A DNA stretch of 45,140 nucleotides from Thermatribacter sp964570785 (GCA_964570785.1 CAZMZG010000010.1:1-45140); one strand, 5' to 3'; shown: positions 33,646 to 42,392, counted from the first letter of the stretch. The notes: generated from the sequence alone by a model not told the origin. Numbers and translations are program-made.

Positions 33646-34980
33646 TTATAACGGTTCAGAGCACAACTTTTGCAGTTCAGCGTAAAGTTCGTTTTGGCCA
33701 CTGTAGTAGAGGTAGGCTATCTTGTTGTGGAGTAATGGTTCATTCTTTATTTCTGGATAAACTTTGATGAGCTTTTCGAAGTCTGCGCTTCCCGGTACAG
33801 GGGAGTATAGGGCAATACGGGGGCGCAAGCCCATTTTTTTTACATATTCTACTGAGGACAAATAGTCTTCAGGAGAAGAACCAGGAAAACCGAAGAGCAG
33901 GTATACCTCAATTTCTTGAGGAGAGAAGCCGGCTTCTTGTAGTGAGGCAACTGCGTTTTCAAAGGTTCGATTATCGACTTTGTTGCCCGTTGCTCTTTGG
34001 ATTTCTGGTGAAGCTGTTTCCAGAGCTATCCTCAAGGTCTTGAAGTTAGCTCTGTACATCATTCTGGCAATTTTAGGCTTCAGAAAGCGAGCGTGTATAC
34101 CGTTTGGTAGGTGAAAACGTAAAGGTAGGTCGAGTTTGATTATTCCTTCAAGAAGCTGTAAAAAACCGTCTTGGGCTCGAAAAAGAAGAGCATCGTCATA
34201 GAACGCAAAATCTTTGACTCTGAAAGAGTGATAAAGGGTTTTAATCTCCTCTATGACCAAGGTGGGGTTTCTTCTCGAGAAGGAGGGCCAGAGAGTGCCT
34301 GAAGCGCAATAGTTGCAGCGGAAAGGACACCCTACCGAGGTTAAAATAACACCGTAGGAAAGCCTTTCGTAAAGTGAGTATAGGGGCGATACAGATAAAA
34401 ATTCTTCAACAGTGCAAATTTGGGGGTTCTTTCCCAGGACAATGCTTATTTCCTCGAGTGCCTGGACGGGGCCAATGGAAGAAATAACCGCATCAAATCC
34501 CCACTGCTTTGAATGCTTTGGACAAAGGGAAGGATAAATGCCCCCCAGCACTACCTGACAGGAAGGCCAAATTTCTTTGATTACCTCCCTCAAAAACACT
34601 GCTCCTGGATACCAGTAGGTCATTCCACAGGTTATGAGCGCAATGTCAAAGGGTTTTCGTTGGGAAAGGTCTTTTTTAACTTCTGACAGGGGTATCCCAA
34701 ATCTCCCAAAGTGACGGGGGATCCCCTTTAAGGGGTCTGGACGGGGTAGGATTTCTTTGTGATATCCACCACAGCCAAATTCACGCAGACGTTTGGGTCC
34801 TTTGTTGCTTACTTCAGGCATTCCGGAGTGATTACGATCCAGGCAATCCAAAAGTTCGACTTCGAAACCCAGTTTTTTAAGGTGTGAGGCAATAAAAAGA
34901 AGCCCCAGGGGTTTCATCCAGAGGTCATAAGCTGTAAAGTCATAAATCCAGGGGTTTGCAACGAGAACTCTCTTTTGCAT
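33646..34980 (-). CDS. B12-binding-type radical SAM protein of unknown substrate
   Basis: About 444 residues from ATG 34980; an ATG at 35013 would start within a strong hairpin and adds 11 residues. The N-terminal half (to about 190) resembles a cobalamin-binding Rossmann domain: VLVANPWIYDF, PLGLLFIASHLKKLGFEVELLD and QVVLGGIYPSL. No clear DxHxxG cobalamin motif is seen. The radical SAM core carries VGCPFRCNYCASGTLWP with the C-x3-C-x2-C cluster site and later LRIALETASPEIQRATGNK. The substrate is unknown; position behind TrpB2 in a Trp T-box operon suggests an indole- or tryptophan-linked reaction, but this is inference. Confidence 0.83.
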   Translation of the reverse strand: MQKRVLVANPWIYDFTAYDLWMKPLGLLFIASHLKKLGFEVELLDCLDRNHSGMPEVSNKGPKRLREFGCGGYHKEILPRPDPLKGIPRHFGRFGIPLSEVKKDLSQRKPFDIALITCGMTYWYPGAVFLREVIKEIWPSCQVVLGGIYPSLCPKHSKQWGFDAVISSIGPVQALEEISIVLGKNPQICTVEEFLSVSPLYSLYERLSYGVILTSVGCPFRCNYCASGTLWPSFSRRNPTLVIEEIKTLYHSFRVKDFAFYDDALLFRAQDGFLQLLEGIIKLDLPLRFHLPNGIHARFLKPKIARMMYRANFKTLRIALETASPEIQRATGNKVDNRTFENAVASLQEAGFSPQEIEVYLLFGFPGSSPEDYLSSVEYVKKMGLRPRIALYSPVPGSADFEKLIKVYPEIKNEPLLHNKIAYLYYSGQNELYAELQKLCSEPL

Positions 34981-34988
34981 CTCAACAG

Positions 34989-35011
34989 GTCCGGGCCTCA
35001 GAGGCCCGGAC
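34989..35011 (-). other. Intercistronic GC hairpin between trpB2 and the radical SAM gene
   Basis: GTCCGGGCC pairs with GGCCCGGAC around a 5-base loop, just after the trpB2 stop (35024) and just before the ATG at 34980. No U tract follows, as at the hppA/dnaG and ppdK/dgt junctions. Confidence 0.6.
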
Positions 35012-35023
35012 ATCCTTATTAAT

Positions 35024-36337
35024 TTACTCAGATACGTCAGGGAGTCCCTCGTTCAGGAATTTATCATAAGCTCCCAGATCTAAGAAGCCGTGGCCGCTAA
35101 GATTAAAGAGAATTACTTTCTCTTCTCCTTTTTCCACGCATTTTTTAGCTTCTTCAATACAGGCTTTAACTGCATGGGCGCTTTCTGGTGCTACAACGAT
35201 GCCTTCAGTTCTTGCAAAAAGCAAAGCTGCTTCGAACACTTCACTCTGGTGATAGGCTTGGGCTTCGATGTATCCTGCATCATAAAGAAGACTTATGATG
35301 GGGGCCATGCCGTGATAACGTAGTCCTCCGGCATGAATGGCAGGGGGGATGAAGTCATGTCCTAAGGTGTGCATTTTCAGGAGAGGGGTGTTTTTGGCTA
35401 CGTCTCCGTAATCGTAATCGTATTTACCCTTAAGTAGCGATGAGCAGGCGACAGGCTCGACTGCGATGGCTCTGAAGTTTTTGGACCCTTTCAGTTTATC
35501 TCGCATGAAGGGGAATAGGATTCCTCCAAAGTTGCTTCCTCCGCCTACACAACCGATGACTATGTCTGGGAAAGATTCTCCTGCTTTTTCGAGCTGCAGT
35601 CGAGCTTCTTCGCCGATGATGGTTTGGTGCAACAAAACGTGGTTTAAAACACTCCCTAGGCTGTATTTTGAATGAGGGGTGCTAACCGCATCTTCAATGG
35701 CTTCACTTATGGCTATGCCCAGACTACCCAGAGAATTGGGGTCTTTGGCTAAAATCTCTCTTCCTGCGTTAGTACGTTCGCTGGGGCTGGGAAATACACT
35801 GGCTCCCCAGGTTTGCATAAGGACCCTACGATAGGGTTTTTGCTCGTAGCTTACTTTGACCATATATACCGTACATTCTATGCCGAAGAACTGGCAGGCC
35901 ATAGCCAGTGCCGAACCCCACTGTCCAGCTCCAGTTTCAGTGGTTAACCTTTTGGTGCCATCCTTTTTGTTGTAATAGGCCTGAGCTACTGCGGTGTTAG
36001 GTTTGTGACTCCCCGCGGGACTTACTCCTTCGTACTTATAGTAAATGCGGGCAGGAGTTTGAAGTACTTTTTCAAGCCGCAGAGCTCGGATCAAGGGAGT
36101 AGGTCTCCACAGGCGGTAGATATCAAGTACTTCTCCTGGAATGTCGATAAAGCTTTCATTGCTCACTTCCTGAGCGATGAGGCTTGGTGGGAAAATAGGT
36201 TCAAGATCTTGTGGTGTCACCGGTTGTTTGGTTAGAGGATGTAATGGAGGATTCAAGGGGCGGGGAAGGTCTGGCAAGATGTTGTACCATACGGTGGGCA
36301 TTTCGGATTTTTTGAGCATAATGTGGTTTTCTATCAT
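35024..36337 (-). CDS. trpB2: TrpB-like PLP enzyme (TrpB2-type tryptophan synthase beta)
   Basis: 437 residues from ATG 36337, behind GAAGGAGGAC. It belongs to the TrpB2 branch: a long N-terminus (WYNILPDLPRPLNPPLHP), GRPTPL-like RLWRPTPLIRA, the PLP-lysine loop EGVSPAGSHKPNTA and the phosphate-binding CVGGGSNFGG. This branch condenses indole and serine to tryptophan and often works without TrpA, which is absent here. Located behind the T-box-controlled transporter, it is probably made under tryptophan starvation to salvage indole. Confidence 0.94.
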   Translation of the reverse strand: MIENHIMLKKSEMPTVWYNILPDLPRPLNPPLHPLTKQPVTPQDLEPIFPPSLIAQEVSNESFIDIPGEVLDIYRLWRPTPLIRALRLEKVLQTPARIYYKYEGVSPAGSHKPNTAVAQAYYNKKDGTKRLTTETGAGQWGSALAMACQFFGIECTVYMVKVSYEQKPYRRVLMQTWGASVFPSPSERTNAGREILAKDPNSLGSLGIAISEAIEDAVSTPHSKYSLGSVLNHVLLHQTIIGEEARLQLEKAGESFPDIVIGCVGGGSNFGGILFPFMRDKLKGSKNFRAIAVEPVACSSLLKGKYDYDYGDVAKNTPLLKMHTLGHDFIPPAIHAGGLRYHGMAPIISLLYDAGYIEAQAYHQSEVFEAALLFARTEGIVVAPESAHAVKACIEEAKKCVEKGEEKVILFNLSGHGFLDLGAYDKFLNEGLPDVSE

Positions 36338-36399
36338 GGTTCGTCCTCCTTCTTGGTTAATACTTTTATTCTCTTTTGAGATAAAATTGCCTGGGAAAA

Positions 36400-37206
36400 T
36401 CATGAGGAAAGCAAGGCACGATCTTCCGCAAAGTTTTTGTGTCGGGCTGCGCTGAAACGCTCCAAAAGCTCATTCACGGTAATTCTCTTTCTTTCTTCTC
36501 CGGAAATATCAAGTACTATTTCTCCCTCGTCCATCAGAAGAGTTCTCGTTCCGTAACGCAAGGCGTCGTTCAGGTTGTGGGTAATCATAAGTGCGGTTAA
36601 GCCGTTTTCGGAGATGAGAGAATTGGTAAGGTTCATTATTTTTTCTCCTGTTTTGGGATCTAAATTAGCGGTATGCTCGTCGAGAAGCAATATTTTAGGG
36701 TTACCCATGGTAGCCATCAACAGTGCAAGTGCCTGGCGCTGACCGCCAGACAGTAACCCTACTCGATCGCTGAGGCGTTTTTCGAGTCCGAGGCCAACCT
36801 CAGCTAACTTTTCCCGGAAATACCTGCGCATTTTGTCTTTGATGGCCATACGTAGCCCTTTTTTCTTGCTCTTAAGATAAGCAATAGCCAGGTTTTCTTC
36901 TATGGTTAAAGAGGCTGCAGTTCCCCGAAAAGTATCTTGAAAAACCCTTCCCAGAAAGTGTGCTCTTTTGTAGGCAGGGAGGCAGGTAACATCTTTTCCG
37001 TCAATCAGTATTTTTCCAGTGTCTGGCAAATAGGTGCCGCTTATAAGATTGAGAAGAGTTGTCTTTCCGGCTCCGTTACTTCCTACGACAGTTATGAAGT
37101 CCCCGGGCGAAACGTAAAGGTTCAGCTTGCGTATGGCCCAGCGCTCGTCGATGGTGCCTTTGAAAAAGTATTTATTCAGTTGTTTGAGTTCCAGCATTGG
37201 TTTCAT
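36400..37206 (-). CDS. trpZ: ABC transporter ATPase, tryptophan uptake (TrpZ-like)
   Basis: 268 residues. Walker A is GSNGAGKTTLL, the signature is LLSGGQRQALALLMA and Walker B is ILLLDEHTANLD, followed by the switch histidine in ITHNL. It has the general look of LivG/LivF-type ATPases. It begins three bases after the permease gene, with GGAGAGCGGTGA as ribosome site. Together with the permease and binding protein it forms a TrpXYZ-like importer. Substrate assignment rests on the Trp T-box upstream. Confidence 0.9.
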   Translation of the reverse strand: MKPMLELKQLNKYFFKGTIDERWAIRKLNLYVSPGDFITVVGSNGAGKTTLLNLISGTYLPDTGKILIDGKDVTCLPAYKRAHFLGRVFQDTFRGTAASLTIEENLAIAYLKSKKKGLRMAIKDKMRRYFREKLAEVGLGLEKRLSDRVGLLSGGQRQALALLMATMGNPKILLLDEHTANLDPKTGEKIMNLTNSLISENGLTALMITHNLNDALRYGTRTLLMDEGEIVLDISGEERKRITVNELLERFSAARHKNFAEDRALLSS

Positions 37207-37209
37207 TAT

Positions 37210-38085
37210 TCACCGCTCTCCGGCAAATTTTTTCTTTAGTGCGGGAAAGGAGAGAATGACTATGACCAGAATGCCAGTGAAGAGTTTAAGGTCGTAGGGT
37301 TTGAAACCAATAGTGTACCCCCAGTTAAGAGCCACTGCTGTGGCCATTCGGTAAACGATCGATCCTACAATGACCTGAAAAGTGAGCCAGAAAATTCTTT
37401 TTCCCCGCACAAGCACTTCTCCTACTATGACTGAAGCCAGACCCGAGACTACCATGCCTATTCCCATGTTTATGTCTACAAAACCTTGATATTGAGCAAA
37501 CATTGCCCCAGAAAGGGCTACCAGAGAGTTAGAAAGAGCGATGCCTATCAGCTTCATTCTATCTGGATTTATTCCCTGGGCTTCTACAAGGGTTTCGTTG
37601 TCTCCAGTGGCTCGCAAAGAAAGACCAATTTCGGTCTGAAGAAAGAGGTCTAACAGGATTTTTAAAATTACTACCAGAGCAAGCAAAAAGAAAAAACGCA
37701 AATAAACTTCAGGTATTCCCGGAAACAGGTCGCGCAAGATAGTGAAAGCTGTTCGATGTCCTAGATTTTCCGAAAGGGAAATGTTGGGTCTTCCCATGAC
37801 TCTTAGGTTAACTGAATAAAGGCATATCATAGTAAGAATACCTGAAAGAAGTGCAGGTATACGCGAGAAAGTATGCAGTGTACCTGTCAGGAGACCAGCC
37901 AGCGCTCCGGCTAAGAGAGCGGCCAGCATTCCCGAGAAGGGGTCAAAGCCTCGAGAAATCATGAAAGCGAAAATAGCTGCACCCAGGGGGTAACTTCCGT
38001 CAACGGTCAAGTCTGGAAAATTTAAACACCTGAAAGTGATAAAAACTCCAAGCGCTAAGATCCCAAACAGAATACCTTCTTGCAA
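37210..38085 (-). CDS. trpY: ABC transporter permease, tryptophan uptake (TrpY-like)
   Basis: About 291 residues and mostly membrane-spanning, of the LivH/LivM-like permease family (FRCLNFPDLTVDGSYPLGAA, LRATGDNETLVEAQGINPDR). It lacks a good ATG start. TTG at 38085 has no ribosome site and cuts the N-terminus a little short. Eight codons upstream, ATA at 38109 has GGGAGG at ideal spacing and restores the expected hydrophobic opening IGVFFLYSLQEG. The true start is therefore uncertain. A 34-base perfect palindrome separates it from the binding protein gene. Confidence 0.88.
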   Translation of the reverse strand: MQEGILFGILALGVFITFRCLNFPDLTVDGSYPLGAAIFAFMISRGFDPFSGMLAALLAGALAGLLTGTLHTFSRIPALLSGILTMICLYSVNLRVMGRPNISLSENLGHRTAFTILRDLFPGIPEVYLRFFFLLALVVILKILLDLFLQTEIGLSLRATGDNETLVEAQGINPDRMKLIGIALSNSLVALSGAMFAQYQGFVDINMGIGMVVSGLASVIVGEVLVRGKRIFWLTFQVIVGSIVYRMATAVALNWGYTIGFKPYDLKLFTGILVIVILSFPALKKKFAGER

Positions 38086-38129
38086 ACTGTATAGGAAGAA
38101 GACGCCTATCTGCTTTTCCTCCCTCGTTT

Positions 38130-38163
38130 AAGGATGGTGTAGGAATATTCCTACACCATCCTT
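38130..38163 (-). repeat. Perfect 34-base palindrome between trpX and trpY
   Basis: AAGGATGGTGTAGGAAT is followed immediately by its exact complement, giving 17-base arms with no spacer. In RNA it would form a long hairpin between the binding-protein and permease cistrons. No U tract follows on the minus strand. It likely stabilises the upstream binding-protein mRNA or partly terminates, which suits the need for excess binding protein. Confidence 0.85.
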
Positions 38164-38172
38164 TGAATTTGT

Positions 38173-39186
38173 CTATTCGCCCAGAAACTGCAGGTTTATT
38201 TCTATGCCCCTTTCTTTCATCTCAAGAACATATTGCTCGAGCTGAGCTCGAAGTTCATCAATATTCATACCAAGCTTTTTGGCTGTTTCTGAATTAACTA
38301 AAAGTACCAGCTTTTGGGCAAACTGCACCGGGATATCGCCGGGATTTTCCCCCTTAAGTACCCGAGCCACTATTTCTGCTGTTTGCCTGCCATGGAGATA
38401 GTAATCAAAACCCAGAGCAAGTAACGCCCCTTTTTCTACCGTTGTGGGATCAGCCAGTACCAGTGGCACTCCTGCTTCGTTACAAGCTTTGGCCACTGCA
38501 TCGATTGCGCTGACTACGGTGTTGTCAGTGGAAACGTATACAACATCTACTTTATGTACCAGAGTTTGGGCTGCCATGGCAACGTCGGCAGTGCTGGCTA
38601 CTGTAGCTTCCAAAAGTTCCATCCCGTTAGCAGTGCAGGCCTTTTTGGTCATTTCGTTGGTGACCACCGAGTTTACCTCTCCAGCATTGTACAGGGTTCC
38701 TACTTTTTTTGCTTCTTTAAACAGATATCTAATGAGTTGTACCTGTTTATCTACAGGGGTCATGTCCGACACGCCGGTGATGTTGCCACCCGGCTTTTCA
38801 AGAGACCCAACAAGACCAGCACTAACCGGGTCAGTTACCGCGGAGAAGACGATGGGAATTTCCTTGGTGGCATTGGCTGCTGCCTGAGAGGTTGGTGTGG
38901 CGATGGAGACAATCAAATCCACTTTCTCGGCTACGAATTTTCGAGCAATGGTATTGGCTGTAGCCACGTCTCCCTGAGCGGATTGAATGTCATATTCAAC
39001 ATTTTCACCCTCCACATAGCCAAATTCTTCCTTCAGTGCATCAATGAGTCCATCTCTGACAGCATTGAGAGCTGGATGGTCCACTATTTGCATGATGCCT
39101 ATTTTTACTTTCTCCTGAGGCACTGCTGAAGAAGCGGTCATTGCTATAAAAATAAACACTAGTGCAAGTAATGCTAACCTTTTCAT
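38173..39186 (-). CDS. trpX: ABC transporter substrate-binding protein, tryptophan uptake (TrpX-like)
   Basis: 337 residues with a signal peptide (KR then ALLALVFIFIAMTASSAVPQ, cleavage about residue 22) and no lipobox cysteine. The mature protein is the ABC_sub_bind family: KVKIGIMQIVDHPALNAVRD, then IARKFVAEKVDLIVSIATPT, IPIVFSAVTDPVSAGLV and LALGFDYYLHGRQTAEIVAR. This family includes the streptococcal TrpX proteins controlled by tryptophan T-boxes. It starts 26 bases after the T-box terminator with GAGGGGGTG as ribosome site. Confidence 0.93.
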   Translation of the reverse strand: MKRLALLALVFIFIAMTASSAVPQEKVKIGIMQIVDHPALNAVRDGLIDALKEEFGYVEGENVEYDIQSAQGDVATANTIARKFVAEKVDLIVSIATPTSQAAANATKEIPIVFSAVTDPVSAGLVGSLEKPGGNITGVSDMTPVDKQVQLIRYLFKEAKKVGTLYNAGEVNSVVTNEMTKKACTANGMELLEATVASTADVAMAAQTLVHKVDVVYVSTDNTVVSAIDAVAKACNEAGVPLVLADPTTVEKGALLALGFDYYLHGRQTAEIVARVLKGENPGDIPVQFAQKLVLLVNSETAKKLGMNIDELRAQLEQYVLEMKERGIEINLQFLGE

Positions 39187-39212
39187 TTTTTCACCCCCTC
39201 ATTTTATTTTAT

Positions 39213-39242
39213 AAAAAAACCCCTCGCCACAGGGACGAGGGG
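39213..39242 (-). terminator. Regulated terminator of the Trp T-box
   Basis: CCCCTCG pairs with CGAGGGG around a 9-base loop and is followed by seven U residues. Its 5' strand competes with pairing in the T-box antiterminator. Confidence 0.9.
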
Positions 39243-39452
39243 CAACTCGCGGTGCCACCCTTTTTGGGCTTGAAAACCCCACTCTTGCCTTTAACGCAGG
39301 TTGTGCGACCTGGCCTACTCGTTTTTGTCAGTTACTTCCTTTCGGCCTGTTCCTCCAGGGCCCATTCATTCCCAACCGGGCACCGGCTCGCAGCACTACC
39401 GGCTCTCTGTGAGCTCCGGTTCTGGAACTACTTGTCCCCTTCCTCGGATTTT
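39213..39452 (-). promoter_or_regulatory. T-box riboswitch, tryptophan specifier (UGG)
   Basis: On the minus strand the leader holds all main T-box parts. Stem I has AGTA (39429-39432) of the specifier-loop S-turn, the AGAGAGCCGG distal segment, then GAA followed by specifier TGG (39362-39364). The antiterminator box GGGTGGCACCGCG is at 39248-39260, and the terminator with its U run at 39213-39242. Uncharged tRNA-Trp would pair with the specifier and antiterminator and allow transcription of the transporter, trpB2 and downstream genes when tryptophan is scarce. The specifier is inferred from its position just after the GAA of the S-turn. Confidence 0.93.
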
Positions 39453-39477
39453 GCTTTCATTATGTTGTATGTTCAAT

Positions 39478-39505
39478 ATTATACGTTAATAGCGAAATAA
39501 GTAAA
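39478..39505 (-). promoter_or_regulatory. Promoter of the Trp T-box operon
   Basis: TTTACT (39500-39505), a 16-base spacer, then a perfect TATAAT (39478-39483) on the minus strand. It lies just after the stop of the glycosidase-like gene at 39509 and about 20-30 bases before stem I of the T-box. Confidence 0.6.
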
Positions 39506-39508
39506 TAA

Positions 39509-40648
39509 TCATCCAAGATTCTTTGGCTCATCAAGCAATCTCAACAGGGTTTTAGTGTTTGTAAATTTTGGTGATCGGAACTCGAGCAAGTTTTTTTCTC
39601 GGGCAATCAACATACTTAAAAGACAGCAAATGGTACTTTCTGCACCATGATTGGCATTGAAACCTTGAGGAGTAAGGCCATCAGCACAGGAACCGTTCAG
39701 AGGATTGTAAAGGCTCAGACGGTGTATATTTTTGCCAAAATGCCACTCTACTGCACTCCGCGCCCGTTCCAAGTTTTCTCCTGAGTTGTAAAATTCTGCA
39801 GCTTCGAGGGAGGCAATTAGCATCCACATTGCTTCGATTGGTTGCTGGTCAAAAACTGGCTTGGTGCCATTTTTGTGGTACCAGCCCCGGTTACCAACTG
39901 GTATAAACATTTCTTTTTCAAAAACCTTTTCACACAAGAATTCAAAACTTTCCCGTGCTACAGTTAAGAAGTCTTTCCGACCAGTTAATTTATAAGCGCT
40001 GAAGAGCCCCGAAGGCAAAAGAGCATTTCCCCAGGTCATGGTGTCTTCGAACCATTGCCAATTTTCATCGCTTTGTTCTTTATAAAGTGCGAGCAGTCTT
40101 TCTCCAAAGATTAAAGCGGCTTTTTGGATATCAATAGTTGTAGAAAGCATTTTATTTTTGGAAAGCTCCTCTAAGCCTTTCAAAGCAAATGCCCAGGGAC
40201 GAGAATAATGGAGCGAGAAAAGATGGGGCAAAAAGCGCTCCAGCATTTGTTTTGCGGCTCCTTTGAGGTCTTCGCTGATTCCTGTATTCAAGCTCGAAGC
40301 GAGTGACCAAAAAGTTCTTGCCTGAGCATCTTCGGAACCTACCTCATCAAGGAACTGGCGGTCAATGGACACCTCGTTCCTGAAGTATCCGTCTTCTCTT
40401 TGTGCCCATTGTAGAAATGCTAAATATCTTCTGGCTAGCTTTATAGCCCTCTCTTCGTTGTACAGATCGAAGTATTTAGTAACTACAATTAGAGCCCGGC
40501 AATTATCATCAGTGGTGTACCCAAAATCCAGGTTGGGTACACCGAATGTGGCATGCTGGTAAAGACCAACATGGTCTGTCAAACTTTCCAGGTAGTTCAA
40601 ATTTATGCTTGGCATTTTGCGAAGAATATTTCTGCAAACCATGGCCAT
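39509..40648 (-). CDS. Alpha/alpha-barrel glycosidase-like protein paired with glycosyltransferase
   Basis: 379 residues with repeated helical pairs and a conserved opening HATFGVPNLDFGYTTDDNCRALI (in part, about 32-54). It also has WGNALLPSGLFSAYKLTGR, DQQPIEAMWMLIASLEAAEF and NHGAESTICCLLSML. This is the (alpha/alpha)6-barrel type found beside, or fused to, GT4 glycosyltransferases in beta-mannoside-processing clusters; the activity is not known to me. The start is either of two close ATGs (40648 or 40642) behind AAGGGGAAG, 18 bases after the glycosyltransferase gene. Confidence 0.72.
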   Translation of the reverse strand: MAMVCRNILRKMPSINLNYLESLTDHVGLYQHATFGVPNLDFGYTTDDNCRALIVVTKYFDLYNEERAIKLARRYLAFLQWAQREDGYFRNEVSIDRQFLDEVGSEDAQARTFWSLASSLNTGISEDLKGAAKQMLERFLPHLFSLHYSRPWAFALKGLEELSKNKMLSTTIDIQKAALIFGERLLALYKEQSDENWQWFEDTMTWGNALLPSGLFSAYKLTGRKDFLTVARESFEFLCEKVFEKEMFIPVGNRGWYHKNGTKPVFDQQPIEAMWMLIASLEAAEFYNSGENLERARSAVEWHFGKNIHRLSLYNPLNGSCADGLTPQGFNANHGAESTICCLLSMLIAREKNLLEFRSPKFTNTKTLLRLLDEPKNLG

Positions 40649-40666
40649 CTTCCCCTTTTGCTTTTT

Positions 40667-41830
40667 TCAGGAAGCAAGCAGAAAAGAACTGACTCTGTCG
40701 AAAAGACGAGCGTATTCCTTGCCTACGTTGTTCCAGGAAAGCTGTTCACCAAAAATCCTGACTTTGTGTTCTATCTGATACATTCGCCAGGGGTTGCTTA
40801 AAAGATACCACAGCGCTTCTTCAATGTTTTTTGAATCCCGGAAATCAACTAAAATACCTCTTCCATCACGGAGTAGTTCCTTTGCGTAAAGATATGGAGT
40901 AGAGATGATCACTTTACCGAAATGCATGGCGTAGGCCAGAGTTCCACTCACTACTTGCTGAGGATTGAGGTAAGGCGTGATGTAAATGTCAGTAGCCATC
41001 AGGTACCTGATCAGGTCTCGTTTAGTGAGATATCGGTTGACAAAGCGGACATGTTTTTCAAGACCCAGCTCGGCAACCAGATTTTCGAGATATCTACGAT
41101 ATTTCTCCCCTTCTTTTTTCTTGACTTCAGGATGAGTGGCACCCAAAACTAGATAAACGAGATTGGGGAACTTTTTGACAACGCGAGGCAAGGCTTCAAT
41201 GGCATATTCTATACCTTTTCCTCGGTTGATCAGACCGAAAGTAGAAAGTACGATTTTCCCCTGCAACCCAAGCTGGTTCTTAATGTCTTCCTTGCTTTCT
41301 ATAGCTTTGGAAGGAGCTCCGTGGTGGATCATTTCGACTTTTTCTCGAGGTATGTTATAGGTTTCTTCCAGCAAGGGAATGGCCAGGCTATTCATGCAAA
41401 CTATTTTGTCGGCGTATTGTCCTATTTTGGAAAGAACCTCTTTTTGCTTGCGAGTTGGTTCATACAGAATGGTATGCAGGGTTACCACTACAGGTTTTTC
41501 AAGAGATTCCAGGAAGTGAACTATCATTTCGCCGTCTTCTCCTCCAAAGATCCCATATTCGTGCTGTACGCTCACTACATCTGCGTTTTGATTAGCAAAG
41601 AGAGCTGCCTCTATGTAGTCTTTTGGCCTATTTTTATCGATTGTTAGCTCGACTTCTTGGGGATGAGAAAAACTATTCTCTCTCTGAAGGACTGAGATAA
41701 TACTTGGCGCTGTGGAAGTGTGTTCAGCCACGGCCCAGGCAAGATCCTGGGTAAAAGTAGCTATACCGCATTCAGTTGGGGGATAGGTAGATAAATAGAT
41801 AACTCTCCCCGAGTAAAGGTGGTTTCTCAT
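40667..41830 (-). CDS. Glycosyltransferase family 4 (GT-B fold)
   Basis: 387 residues. N-terminal acceptor domain: IYLSTYPPTECGIATFTQDL and VSVQHEYGIFGGEDG. C-terminal nucleotide-sugar domain: LSTFGLINRGKGIEYAIEAL, VLGATHPEV and the E-x7-E region around TPYLNPQQVVSGTLAYAM. This matches GT4 enzymes such as mannosyl- or sucrose-phosphate-type transferases. The sugar is not certain, but the cupin next door (mannose-6-phosphate isomerase-like) favours mannose. It overlaps the cupin gene by 4 bases (ATGA). Confidence 0.9.
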   Translation of the reverse strand: MRNHLYSGRVIYLSTYPPTECGIATFTQDLAWAVAEHTSTAPSIISVLQRENSFSHPQEVELTIDKNRPKDYIEAALFANQNADVVSVQHEYGIFGGEDGEMIVHFLESLEKPVVVTLHTILYEPTRKQKEVLSKIGQYADKIVCMNSLAIPLLEETYNIPREKVEMIHHGAPSKAIESKEDIKNQLGLQGKIVLSTFGLINRGKGIEYAIEALPRVVKKFPNLVYLVLGATHPEVKKKEGEKYRRYLENLVAELGLEKHVRFVNRYLTKRDLIRYLMATDIYITPYLNPQQVVSGTLAYAMHFGKVIISTPYLYAKELLRDGRGILVDFRDSKNIEEALWYLLSNPWRMYQIEHKVRIFGEQLSWNNVGKEYARLFDRVSSFLLAS

Positions 41831-42249
41831 TCCTCTACCCCCCTTTCTTGGCGATTTTGGGTGTTTCTTCCGTACTTATCTTCGTAGCGGATTACGTCTT
41901 CTTCATCAAAAGTGCCAAAGGATATTTCCAGCACCCGCACTTTCTGGTCCTTAGCGCTTAGGCGGTGTTTGGTATACCGTGGAATAAAAACTGGCTCCAG
42001 CTCTTCAGGTGTTAAAACATGGCCATCAATTTCCACGACAGCACCGGAAGTAAGAGGCACCCACAGTTCGTCTCTATGGTGGTGAGACTGCAAGCTTAAA
42101 ATCTCACCTGGATTAACTTCCAATATTTTTACTGTGGTGGGTTGATTAAGGGTGTATTGAATAAATCTCCCCCACGGCTTCTTAACTTCTTGGGGGTTAG
42201 GCACAAAACTTTCTTGAGAAAAAGCTTCGGTAACTGCTTTGTTTCTCAA
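41827..42249 (-). CDS. Type II mannose-6-phosphate isomerase-like cupin
   Basis: About 140 residues from TTG 42249, eight bases after AAGGAGG; the longer reading frame begins before that ribosome site. It is a single cupin equivalent to the C-terminal domain of GDP-mannose pyrophosphorylase/phosphomannose isomerase proteins: KPWGRFIQYT, then LSLQSHHHRDELWVPLTSGA with metal-binding histidines and a glutamate, then FIPRYTKHRLSA. It either isomerises mannose- and fructose-6-phosphate or binds a related sugar. First gene of the three-gene sugar operon. Confidence 0.87.
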   Translation of the reverse strand: MRNKAVTEAFSQESFVPNPQEVKKPWGRFIQYTLNQPTTVKILEVNPGEILSLQSHHHRDELWVPLTSGAVVEIDGHVLTPEELEPVFIPRYTKHRLSAKDQKVRVLEISFGTFDEEDVIRYEDKYGRNTQNRQERGVEE

Positions 42250-42392
42250 CGCCACCACCTCCTTCAAAGATAATTAAACTTTTTGCAAGAATTCCGGGTT
42301 AAAAGATGTGTTTATGGCTGAGAGCCTTGAAGAAATCCTTAGTAAGAAAAGATTAAAGTGCTTGTATGATGCTTTTTACGAAATCTACTTTT

